Assembly: GCA_000697335.1 (NCBI GenBank)
Contig: JNEM01008530.1
Span: 1-23,615, forward strand
Direction: 5' to 3'
From: Conidiobolus incongruus B7586
Lineage: Eukaryota; Entomophthoromycota; Entomophthoromycetes; Entomophthorales; Conidiobolaceae
Length of the DNA: 23,615 nucleotides
Every line of letters starts with the position of its first letter. Positions within the stretch are counted from its first letter, which is position 1. The notes under the pieces were generated by a model. The model was given only the letters and a program-made list of their open reading frames with translations, had not been told where the DNA came from and made no database searches. The position numbers were made by a program, and so were the translations under genes. Shown here piece after piece: positions 1-10,700 of this stretch.

Positions 1-837
1 CAGTGATATATGGTAGTTTTAGATAAAGCACCATCTCCATAAGCTGTTTGCAAGTTTTAGATGATTTTAGAGGGTTTATAGTTAAGTTTTAAAGATACAA
101 AAATAAAAGCCTTTTGATAATCACAATCTAATTTAAACATGATTAAATTTAAGTGTAAATTTTAAAATCAAAATATTTTAATAAAAATAATAATTAAAAT
201 TGAATATATATATATAGTTTGAAAATATTTATTTTCCTATATATTTTATATATATATAATCTTTCAAAATGTATAATATGTTTGAAAGATCAGAAATTAA
301 AAAATTTGCCATTTCTTAATTTCCATACTAATATCAACAATTAAATATTTATTTTTCCCATACATAACCCCTTTTCTTGAACACATATTTGATTAATGAA
401 TATATATTCAATTATAATTACTCTAAATATATATATTTTCTTCAGTTTCCAGTATTTTATTTTGTCATTTAATATATTTTTCAATTAAAGCAATTTATTA
501 TATTAAAGCCTGGTCAACTTCAACATATATTCTTTTTAGTTGTCAAAATTAAACTTCAATACTCAACTCAATTTGAATTATCAATCAGTATATTAAAATA
601 TTTAATAATCTATCCAAAAATCTAGTTGATAAAAATATTAGAAAAAATCCAACCATTTATTCATACCTTAGTTATCATTTTATTTCCAATTTGATTTTAA
701 TGTAAAATTGAAAAAAAACATATGGTAATTTACAAAATTTTAAACCACTAAAATTTTTATTTGAAAGTTTATAATTTTTGTGCCCAATTTTATTAAATCG
801 AAAATTGATTAAATGATGCAGAATTTATTTTAAACTT
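1..837. other. AT-rich intergenic spacer, no gene seen
   Basis: The stretch is extremely AT-rich, with short TA dinucleotide runs (around 205-216 and 245-258) and dense stop codons in all frames. I see no coding block, tRNA or element ends. Confidence 0.7.
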
Positions 838-839
838 AG

Positions 840-1620
840 TTGGAAATATGCTCTTCTGATGCATTTGTATTAATGAAAGTGGAGTATGAACATTACTCAT
901 TAATCTAAAAAACTCTGCTAGAATGCTCAGCTTTCAATTGGAGATACAAATCAATAACAAGGATTAGGTTTCAAATTTACAAGAATTATATCGTACCATC
1001 CTGGTTCTTACCCATAACTAAAGTGAATAAATTGACGAATCATAGTATTTAATTATTATTAGATTATAGTGCTGTAAACATATACAGGAACAATAATGGA
1101 GAGTTGTTCAAATGTGAGATAATTAATGATAAAGATAATGCCCACGACTAAAGAAATGTATCCTGTATAGGAACAGATGTATGGAAATCCTCGGAAGATG
1201 ACGCCGCCAAAGCTGAAAGCCAAATTAAAATTCAAGAATCTAACGAATACTTCAAGGAATTTGCGAATTAACAAAAAATAAACTAGACCTGCAGCTTAGT
1301 TTCGAATAGTAAGCTAGATTCAAACGGGACGATGGTGATTATATACCACGCGATAAACGACATGATATCTTGTCACCAAAGCAATGATAAAGGTTTGAAT
1401 GCAACGCATGTTTTGTGGATTTCATTTTTTACGAATATACTATATACATAAATAACAGCTGCTTGCGAACCAAAGATAGCTAATACGAAATTGATACCAT
1501 TACCACATACTGATCGATTGTTAACCCAATTACAAATGTGAATATAGTGAACTACATTAAATAGTTAGAAGTAGCAACGTCCAAGCATTGTTTTATCAAT
1601 TTAATAAATTTCTCTCGCTT
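840..1620 (-). pseudogene. Possible remnant of a multi-pass membrane protein gene
   Basis: This patch is clearly richer in G+C than its flanks and reads as broken protein-like blocks on the minus strand. One block (about 1535-1365) gives a Cys/Asn-rich start (CNWVNNRSVCGNG) followed by a hydrophobic segment (INFVLAIFGSQAAVIYVYSI). A second (1274-1059, 71 codons from an ATG) carries two strongly hydrophobic segments (NLAFSFGGVIFRGFPYICS and YISLVVGIIFIINYLTF). A short block between them (about 1365-1325) starts MSFIAWYIITIVPF. The blocks lie in different frames with stops between them and no clean set of introns, so I read it as a decayed gene. A functional gene with unseen introns is the alternative. 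The pattern of several membrane segments resembles 7TM or tetraspan proteins, but I cannot assign a family. Continuation below 1059 is unclear. Confidence 0.45.
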
Positions 1621-3507
1621 CTCTATTTAGATTTTTATATATAATATTCAACTGTTTACATTCAACTTTTTAATCAAATATTACCAAGTATATTACAATA
1701 TATGTTAAAGTCAAAAAAGATTAGATGAAATATCATTATTCATATATTTTAGAAAATAGAAATATTCAGTAAATAAATCAAAAAAAATTTGAATAGACAA
1801 GTTTATATTGAAATACACAAATAATATATATTATCGCTTCAATTTTGAAATTTTAATTTTTCTTAATATTTTTATCTAGTAATTTTTTAGGAATTTTTTA
1901 GTGGTTACTTTATTTGATTTTAAAATAAGTGACACTTATTATAGGTTTATTTTTTAATATTAAAATAGATTTACATAATTTTATATTGAATTATCAGAGT
2001 ATATATCGCTAGACTTAATACATCAATATTATTATAATAAGTGATAAAAAGTATATTTATATTTTTATATATTATGATATAGTGATAATTTCCTTTTAAT
2101 GCTTTGATAATTTTGAAGTGAATATCAATATCATAAAAATATTTATTTTAATAATATATTGGATATATGATCATATATTTATTAACTATTTGTAAAATGA
2201 AAAAGCAAAATATAATTATATCATAAAATATACTAAACAAATGTCAAGTATTACCAATTCACAATTTATTGGAAATTTCTGGTTACCTTAAAATATTGTC
2301 ATTTATTAAACATATTTGATATATTTGTTATATTGATTTTAGATGATAATTAATTGTGATATTCTGATCGTAGTTACTGGAAATAACATATACTGTAATT
2401 GTTTAATTTTATACAATGATGTTCATCTCAAATAGGTTATTTTTGAGTCCAAAATATATCTCTTAAAATCTAGAAATTAAAGTATGTAAATTTATTTTTT
2501 TTGGTTTTTTCAATAGAAATCAAACATTATATAATATTTGGTAATTTTGAATATATTTTTAATATATAAATACTATATAACTAGTTGAAATTATGCTGTA
2601 TAAATTATTTTTATGAATAAATTCAAGTGCATTATTTGAGAAAAAAATGATAATTTAAGTTTTTTCTTTCGTTTGAATGTTAAATAAAGATCATTCAAAA
2701 ATATTTTAATTTGAAATAATAAATTTTATAATTTACTTTCCATTTTGGGTTATATTATTAAATTTATTCTGTTTCTTAAAATCCTAAGTGTAAATTTAAT
2801 TATTTTAAATTTATAATATAAAAGAATGACTGAATGTTGTGTGGCATTTCATGTGGATATTGGTCAAATTTTAAATTCTATATTTTTTATTTGAGAAACT
2901 TTGCGATATCTCAGCATATTGATATATATAATATTATCAATTAGACAAATTAAATTGAAGTATCTTAACAAATTTATATTTTGTAGAAAAATTTAAAAAT
3001 TTCAAATTATATTAAGAAAATTCAATTTTAAAATTTTCAAAAATAACCAAATACTTCATAGTTATTAGAATCAGATTAAGAATATCATTAATAAATAATG
3101 ATGACAAATTATAAAACTGTAAAATTAATTTAGAAAAAATATTAATAGAATTTACCTTAATAATTGATAATATGCTGGTATTATAATTTTAAATTTTTTA
3201 TATTAAAAATTTCAAAATAGTTCAAAGTGTAACAAAATATTGCGTTTATAATTTTACAATTTTTTGGTTACATATACTTGGTGATATTATTGGATATCAG
3301 GCTAATGATTTAAATTGAGTTAAAATTACCTTGATCACTATTCAATATCGAACTTAATATAAATTAGGGTGTTTAAAATAATTTCCACATTCTGCTGATA
3401 AAAAATGCGAATTATAAACAAAAGGAAGTAATTCTAAATTACAAAGATAGATTAATCTTGATAAAATAGTAATTAAACCATAATAATTTATTCATCTTGT
3501 TTATAGT
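1621..3507. other. AT-rich intergenic spacer, no gene seen
   Basis: Very AT-rich with many homopolymer and TA runs. No open frame of note on either strand. On the minus strand the last bases (3487-3492) give an AATAAA just downstream of the neighbouring TRP14-like gene, a plausible poly(A) signal. Confidence 0.65.
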
Positions 3508-4006
3508 TTAAAGTCCCAAAAATTGATTAAGCTTGGACAAGTTGTAGCAGTCCTCTTCAACCAAACGATCTGAAGGTCCAGCTTGAGTCCACTTAATAAG
3601 AGTGGGAATAGAAGTTAATTGAGTGTCTTGGTGCTTGCGGTAAAAGTTATCGGGTTGATTCTTCCATCTAAAGTCAAATAATAAAATGATATATTAATTA
3701 ATAGTTGAATAAAAGTTTACTTGGAGCGGTCTCCAACGAAGACTTCGACTAAAACGGAGTTTTCAACCTTAGAAACGCCTTCATTGACAGGTTGGGCAGC
3801 GTTGACACAGTCAGGACACCAGGACTTGCCAGTTTCGGGTAAGTCATCACCTAAATAACGAATTAATTATTAATGTCGAGTTTCAAATTAATCGTGAAGG
3901 TAATACCCATGAACAGAACAAAAATTGGACTTTGGCTATTTTCATTAACAATAGTTTTTAATTCACTATCAAATTTTTCAGATTCATTAATGGTAAAGTG
4001 TTTCAT
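3508..4006 (-). CDS. TRP14/TXNDC17-like thioredoxin, paralogue 1 (CPDC active site)
   Basis: Three exons (minus strand): 4006-3907, 3850-3721 and 3667-3508, joined in phase to give 129 residues, close to the about 123 of human TXNDC17. Both introns are GT-AG and about 55 nt. The active site W44-C45-P46-D47-C48 is the complete TRP14 signature, following an SWCPDC context. The cis-proline loop is S96-I-P98-T. The family is cytosolic, is reduced by thioredoxin reductase, and in other organisms reduces small disulfides such as cystine and some protein disulfides. With both cysteines present, this is the paralogue most likely to keep that dithiol activity. It is the last member of a three-gene tandem array on one strand, 142 bp beyond paralogue 2. 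Unlike its neighbours it lacks the third intron, and it ends soon after the domain, without the KEQ-containing tail. An AATAAA lies about 16 nt past the stop. Confidence 0.93.
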
Positions 4007-4148
4007 AGTTGTTAGATTTATTATATATTAATGATGTAATGCGAAATGATCACGATTGAAAATTTATTTAAAATATTTAGATGATAAATAATTATGGGAA
4101 ATAGCCAGAATAAATAAAGGTAAAGTGATGTTTATGGATTAGAATAAT

Positions 4149-4732
4149 TTATAAAACATCAAATTCAAGGGTTTGTTCTTTAGTTACGTGGAAATATTGA
4201 CGCAATTTTTCTTCATCATAAGCTTCAGCTTCAACCAATGGGTCACTACAGGGACCATCCTGAAAAATGGATGAGTTTAAATGTAATTATGGATGAAGGT
4301 GATATATACCTTATGCCATTTTATCAAAGTTGGAACAGCTGTCAATTTTGTTAAGGAATGCTTGCGATAGAAATTATCTGGAGTTTTCCATCTTAAATAT
4401 TATTAATATGAATTCAAATAAAAATATAAAATAGTACTTACTCATCTCTCAACCCAACAGGAACTTCGACCAAGGTGGTATCAGGAGCTAATTTAGCATA
4501 CTTGTGAACTAAAGAAACAGCTTTTCTAGTATCGGGACACCAGGATTTCCCAGTGTCTGGCGACTCAGTACCTTTTATAAAAACAATGAATATTATATTT
4601 GATAGATATTTTTAATATATACTTACCAATAAAAAAGAAAAATGTATTAACACCATTAGTCTGATTTAATATATCTTTCGTATCTTTATCAAATTCTGAA
4701 GGTTTTTCAATCCTAATTATTTTTAGTACCAT
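4149..4732 (-). CDS. TRP14/TXNDC17-like thioredoxin, paralogue 2 (CPDT active site)
   Basis: Four exons (minus strand): 4732-4627, 4571-4442, 4391-4310 and 4259-4149, giving 142 residues. The introns are 50-55 nt with GTAAGT or GTATAT donors. The order is the same as in the family: beta strand (FFFFIG), active-site loop, WKTPDNFYRKH motif, then the cis-proline loop TAVPTL. The active site reads W46-C47-P48-D49-T50, so the resolving cysteine of TRP14 is replaced by threonine while the nucleophile remains. That predicts a monothiol or non-reductase role, for example glutathione-dependent or binding only (inference). It is closest to paralogue 3, sharing the third intron and a VEAEAYDE...VTKEQ tail that paralogue 1 lacks. 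A TATAAATA box lies about 53 nt upstream of the ATG. I see no signal peptide. Confidence 0.92.
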
Positions 4733-4784
4733 TTTTTTAACTTAATGATGAAATATAATTTATGAATTAGAGTATTCACCTCTA

Positions 4785-4792
4785 TATTTATA
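4785..4792 (-). promoter_or_regulatory. TATA box of TRP14-like paralogue 2
   Basis: TATAAATA on the minus strand, about 53 nt before the ATG at 4732. The same octamer precedes paralogue 3 at similar distance. In such AT-rich DNA chance matches are common, so the support is mainly the shared position. Confidence 0.5.
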
Positions 4793-5059
4793 CTAAATTT
4801 TAAGAGTGATTTGAACTGAAGTGATATTAAGTTGATTTAAGGATGATGTATTAAAAATTAAATTGAATTTTCATTTGAAGTGACATCATTAATTTTTGTT
4901 TATCAATTACAGTCACATCCCTTTATTGAAGTTTTAGGCTTAAATATAACAAATTAATTTTTTCTATCTAATATCATTACTATATTATATAAATTATCAT
5001 ATATAAAATTTTAAATCAATTTGCAAAGATTTTAATAGATAAATAAATAGTTGTATTGT

Positions 5060-5678
5060 TTAAAAATCAATTTTAATACCGCCAAATTGAGCGGCTTGTT
5101 CTTTAGTGACGTTGAAATAACGTTGCAATTTGACTTCGTCGTAAGCTTCAGCTTCCACCAAACGATCAGCTTCAGGACCATTCTAAGGAATTTATTAGTT
5201 AAAATTATTATTTGATTTAATTAAAATCATATACCTTATTCCATTTAATCAGAGTAGGAACAGCCGTCAATTTGGTTAAGGGATGCAAGCGATAGAAATT
5301 ATCTGGAGTTTTCCATCTAACAAAATGTTAGCGTTGATACAAATCATGAAAAAATACTAATGCTTACTCATTTCTTAAACCAGCAGGCACTTCTACCAAA
5401 TTTGAATGAGCAATTTTAGCATATTTGTGAACTAAAGGAACTGCTTTGCGGGTATCAGGACACCAAGATTCGCCAGTTTCTGGCAATTCGCTACCTGAAA
5501 GCAAGTTTAATATACATATAATTAATATTCTTTAACTATACTTACCAATGAAGAAAAAATAAGTATTTTCACCCTTAGTTTGTTTCAAAACCTTTTCAAC
5601 ATCTTTATCAAATTGAGAAGGTTTATCAATTCTAATAATACTCAAAAAAATTACTAACAAATGTTTTTTTATATACAT
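5060..5678 (-). CDS. TRP14/TXNDC17-like thioredoxin, paralogue 3 (CPDT active site, hydrophobic N-terminus)
   Basis: Four exons (minus strand): 5678-5546, 5494-5368, 5316-5235 and 5182-5060, giving 154 residues. The ATG at 5678 is the first in-frame one; the frame stays open to a GTG at 5714, which is an unlikely start. The position matching paralogue 2's start is not ATG here, so the protein gains about ten residues: MYIKKHLLVIFLSII, a basic then hydrophobic stretch that could be a weak signal peptide or anchor. The active site is W55-C56-P57-D58-T59, again without the resolving cysteine. The WKTPDNFYR motif and the TAVPTL cis-proline loop are intact, followed by a 40-residue C-terminal exon (VEAEAYDE...VTKEQ). 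It is first in the array, with 327 bp to paralogue 2. TRP14 proteins are normally cytosolic, so the N-terminus is the odd feature. Confidence 0.92.
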
Positions 5679-5717
5679 TTTGTATATTTGTTGATATATT
5701 GAGAATTGATTCACTCT

Positions 5718-5725
5718 TATTTATA
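5718..5725 (-). promoter_or_regulatory. TATA box of TRP14-like paralogue 3
   Basis: TATAAATA on the minus strand, 40 nt before the ATG at 5678. This is the same octamer seen 53 nt before paralogue 2, which suggests the promoter was copied with the gene. Confidence 0.5.
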
Positions 5726-5726
5726 A

Positions 5727-7717
5727 CCAAATTTTTGAGTATAATGTAATAATTTTTGAATATTAGCAATTTTTTAAGATTCAATTTTTAATTAATATTG
5801 GATAATATTTAGGATCTTGAAAAGATCAAAATTTGATTTTACAAGAATTTCAAATTTATTACTAATATAATTTAAAGTGGATTTTAGAAACCGATCAAAA
5901 TGCACAAATTATATTATAAATTTGTATCATTTATTTCAAATATTAGCAATTATATTGATATTGGAAATATGTTGATTCATAAACATGAAATAATTATTTA
6001 AAGCGAAAATTTGGTTTTATTTGCAAATTTACTTGTTCATATTTTTCTTAAGTATCCATTGGAATTCTAAAGTACCACACAATTATTCAAATGGATGGTA
6101 AATATTTATCGAATATAAGCTATTAGCTCAATTTGGGAAAATGATTTATTATTTTGAGTTACTAATTGAAATATCATATGCAATGGCGTTATATAATTGT
6201 ATATGTATTCATATTTCAATTAGAGATAATATATTGATTTAGTTAAGTGAATTTTGTGATTTAAAGTTAAAGCATTTATATTTAAATACAGTGTATTTAA
6301 TAAAACAATTAACATTAATTTATTTTTCAAAATATGATTGAATAATTATAGTAAAATAAATAAGAACAAATATATACCCTGATTAAGCATTAATATCATT
6401 ATAGAATTTAATTTTATATTTTTGAATCGACTTGATTCTGTATTGAGATATTTATAATAATAATATTTTATTATGATTGACTCTAGTTGATGCTCTATTT
6501 GAATAATATATATTTTAAAATATAATTCAAAGCAAGTTTATTAAAATTACTTCTAATATTAGAAAACTTTATTACCATTTGTTAAGAGACTAGTTCTCAA
6601 AATTTTTATGTATAACTGGTTTAACTTTGAATCAATAAGTAAATTATACTTTTAAAGTTAATTTAATTTTATAAATAGTATTAATTTAACTAACAAACAT
6701 GATTATGTTTTTTCCTCTTAACTTACTATTTTTCTGGTTTTTATCACTATTTCTAAGATTAAAACTATATCTATCATCATTGTATTTTATTGATATTATC
6801 TAATATAAAATCTAATAAATTTATATTGACTCATTTGTTTACAAATCTTAAATAAACTTTGTTTACTGATATATTAAGTTGCAACGTGGACATTATATTG
6901 AGTCTGACCATACACTATGTTAGTTCTATTACCAACTATACTTACATCTTTGCAACATTAAAGAAACTTGAATAAATTCAAAATAATTTGATATCCACAG
7001 GTATTCACAAAAACATTATAAATAATAATATATATTAAAATTTGTTTTCATGATTTAATTTTTAAATATATATTAAACTATTTATTAAGTTTTGAAAATA
7101 TTTAAGAATGCAAAATGTTTGATTTTCAAAATTTAATATTCAATTGTGAGTTTAAATATATAATTTACAATGAAATTAATGTTGATATTTCTTGAATATT
7201 AATTAAATTTGAATAAAATAAAAGTATTTTTAAGTATTAAAAAATTAAGTGAATGAATGAAAACTAAATGCAAAACTGATTATAATTTCAATTCAATATA
7301 TAATATTTGAGTAAATAACATCGATTGAATGTTATAACAGTAAGGTATATACTAAATCTGATAAATATTATTTCTATACCTGACTTTGTATTAATAAAAA
7401 ATAATATTTTGGAAAAATAGTATTTTAAGTAAAAAAGTATGCTATCAGTTACCGTTCAAAATAAAATTTTAAATCATAAATATCTTTAATGTGAGAGAAG
7501 ATAATTTTTACTCCCATAAATATAAAATTTAATTGAAATAATATAAATTTAAAATCAAACCAAAGTCACTTTTAAACCATTACATTTCTTGTTAATCAAT
7601 TAACTATGAAACAATAATAATATAAAAATAATTAATACCAAAACATAAGTAATCTCTTTAATTATTTTAGACTTAGAGAAGTTAGTTTATTATAAAATTG
7701 GTAATTGAAATAATTTA
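5727..7717. other. AT-rich intergenic spacer between TRP14 array and BTB gene
   Basis: About 2 kb of AT-rich DNA separating two divergently transcribed units, so it probably holds promoters for both. A slightly less AT-rich patch at 6875-6970 shows no readable protein. A TATAAAA at 7691-7697 lies only 21 nt before the BTB gene's ATG, too close to be trusted as a TATA box. Confidence 0.6.
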
Positions 7718-10700
7718 ATGGCCGATAATATAAATGCAAATAATAGAAATATAATTAATACAAAATTAGATGCTAATATGTTTACTAGCAAAAATGTTCA
7801 AGACAATAATAATGATGTGAGATCTCATAATTTTGATCTATTTCAACTACCCACTTTCGAGGAACTGAGGTCCAGAATCCAATCAAATCAATTTTCAACA
7901 GAAGGTATCGAATCCGAAATCATTCAAATCCTTACGAAACAACCTCTACAGAGCCGGCAACAGTTTAGATCCGCTTTTCAATCCTTACTTAAGGCCTTAG
8001 ACACTGCAAAACCTTATGAAAATCCAAACCTGATACATTTTTACATTTTCACCTTAGTGTTCCTATGTGAACGTTATTCCCGCATAACATCTAAAGACAA
8101 AGCAAAAGATTATAGTCGAATTGGATTAGAATTCGATATGAATTTTGTTGTGAGATGGAATGGGTCCTTATTAAAGTTGTTAAGAGTGAGTGAAAATTTT
8201 CGAATTAGTTATTTAATTTGTAAAGCCCTTCTAGTTTCTCTAGATATTAAATTTCAGCCAAATCCATTCCCCAAGAGTCATATTGATTACGGTATCAGGC
8301 ATTTAGGGGTTCAGGAGCTGTTAAGTTTGTTAGAATTTGGCCTTAAATCATTCACTTCAAATAATGACAAAGTTCTTACCATATTACGCAGTTTATTCAA
8401 CTCCATCAAGTATCGAATACTTGGAGAATCGGAATGTATGAGTCATCTTATAACCGGGTGGAAGAATAGTTTCAATAAATTGTGGGCTTCTTTGATCAAC
8501 GATCAATATATGAGTCAACTGTCCAAAAGCTTCCAAAATTGTCATGATTTATTAATCCAAATTTATACTGTAGACAGATTGCAGTTCCTATCCAGACCAC
8601 TAATCCTCGATCCAATAGTCCGAATTGCATTAAAATCTTTGGAGATTGCCAAACTTCCACATCCCTTGGAGTGGCTGAATTCATCAAGCTTAGAACCCAG
8701 TAAACTCCTATTCGATCTGATAAGAATGAGCTACCACACCAAAAATTTGGGTCTAGTGATTCAATTATCGCACAAAATTTGGGATTATTTACTAGCTGTA
8801 TTGATACCATGTTGGGAGGTTTTACTAAAGTTTGAAGATTCTCAAAATTTCCCTGTGGATCGACAAGTCACTATGATTACTAGAGTATTGGATATTATTA
8901 AACATTTGACAGTTATGAATCCACATTATCCTACGATGTCAGATAGTCAAAAAGAACAAATCTTGTGGAATTCTGCAAAAACTTTTCAATTGTTGGATTC
9001 TAATTCCATACCTATTACTGATGAAATCAACGGAAAAAATAAGATTTACACCATAAAGCAATTTGAAACTTACTTCGAAACCTTACAAGATCCCAACGTC
9101 AGCTACTCTTTCATCAAAATGTTAGCCAGCTGTTTGGAATTGGTACAGGTCATACTATCCAGAAACCCCAAAGAACCTGAAACCACAGCAAGAAGTAATT
9201 ATCTCCAGTGTGTGTATTCCAAATTCGAAGACGTTTTAATCAAGGAAGGCTTCCTAGAAACTTTATTCTTACGTCTATACAGATGTCCATTAACGATCAA
9301 TAGTGATATCGAACCTAAGAAGCTGGAGCTAGAGTACCACCTCGTTAAATGTCTTGAAATATTTTGGTTGTCGGAATGGAATCTGGACCGGAATCAATAT
9401 TTGACAGGAGTCCATTTTAAATCGATCTTTGCAACTATGATTCAAAGGGTCTCGCAAGCTCCAGAATCCATTGCCAAAGACAGGGTGGATGTAATGAAGA
9501 GTACCACAGACGCTAGAATTTCTACAATCATATTAAGTTCTCTAAATAGTCCAATATTCTCAAATTTTGTTGATCCACAACCTCTCGCCAATCTTGTATT
9601 GGAGTTTCCATTGGTTAAATTTACATTGAATGGTGTCCTAAATCATTCCAATTTGGCCAATTTGTCAAAACGTTGGGCTGAGTGTATTAAATCATGTATC
9701 TTTCATCCCTCTGTTCAGAGTCATTTGATTCAGGACAATAAGTTAGCGAAGAAGCTGTTTGAATGGCTGTTGCAAGCTTTCGAAGGTATGAATGAGGTCC
9801 AATCTGGTAACGATACAATGAAATTAATATACGAATTGGTCGGTTACTTGTTATCTTTGATGAGTAAGCCAGAACTCGGTTTTCACATTATCGAACAACT
9901 TTGCACTGTTTGGTTCCCCTTGACCAATGCAGATGTCTCATTACAATCTAGTCCCACCTTCATTCAAAAGGCATTTCATAGCAAGAATCATCAACTAAAG
10001 ACCACAGTTAGTCAACTGGTGAAAGAATTTGTCGAATTTGAATTACCTTTACACACGAATCAAGAACATTGTAAATGTTTGCAATTGAATGCGCAATGCG
10101 TCCTATTGTTAGCTGTCCATACACTTAACAAATTCGCATCCGTCCAAAGTTTTAAAACTAGTACAATTTTAGAATTTGAAGGATTTTGGGGTTATCAATT
10201 AATTCAAAGATTTGGTCATTTTCAAGTAATTGAATCACCTGATTTAAAAGTTCCCAGAACTGAAATTTCAACCATATTAGACTCTATGTTAGATTATTTA
10301 GTTCATTCACTGTCAAATTCTGATTTATTTCAATCAGCTGTTAACAGTGGCAAAATCTTTGACTTATTCTATCCTTATTTAATCCACAACTCACTGTTTC
10401 ACCCCTGGCACGATAACACCCAATTTCAACAATTTATCACTAAAGTTAACAAGTCCTTAACTCAGCAATTGATCAATTTATATCTAAAAGAAACTAAAAC
10501 CAGTCTCAAAGGGCAAACTTCAGAATTGGCATACCACTCAATTCTATTAGTTACTAGGTTGGGTCAAATTAGGGTCAACCCATTATCGCAGAGTGTGCTC
10601 TATAGTTCTCAAATGCATACACAATCGGATGGCAATGGTTCTGTCACATATGAATTATTAAATACATTGTCAAATTCTATCTTTGTTCCAGAGGATTTAA

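Noticed and set aside
4021-4039. TATATAA and TGATGTAA motifs just upstream of TRP14 paralogue 1
   Set aside because: They lie 15-33 nt from the ATG, too close for a normal TATA box, and such words are common in AT-rich DNA.
5678-5714. Longer start for TRP14 paralogue 3 at 5714
   Set aside because: The codon there is GTG, not ATG. In a eukaryotic nuclear gene the ATG at 5678 is preferred.
8496-8810. A 104-codon open frame on the minus strand inside the BTB gene
   Set aside because: It lies wholly within the long plus-strand coding region, has no domain-like content and is a frame shadow.
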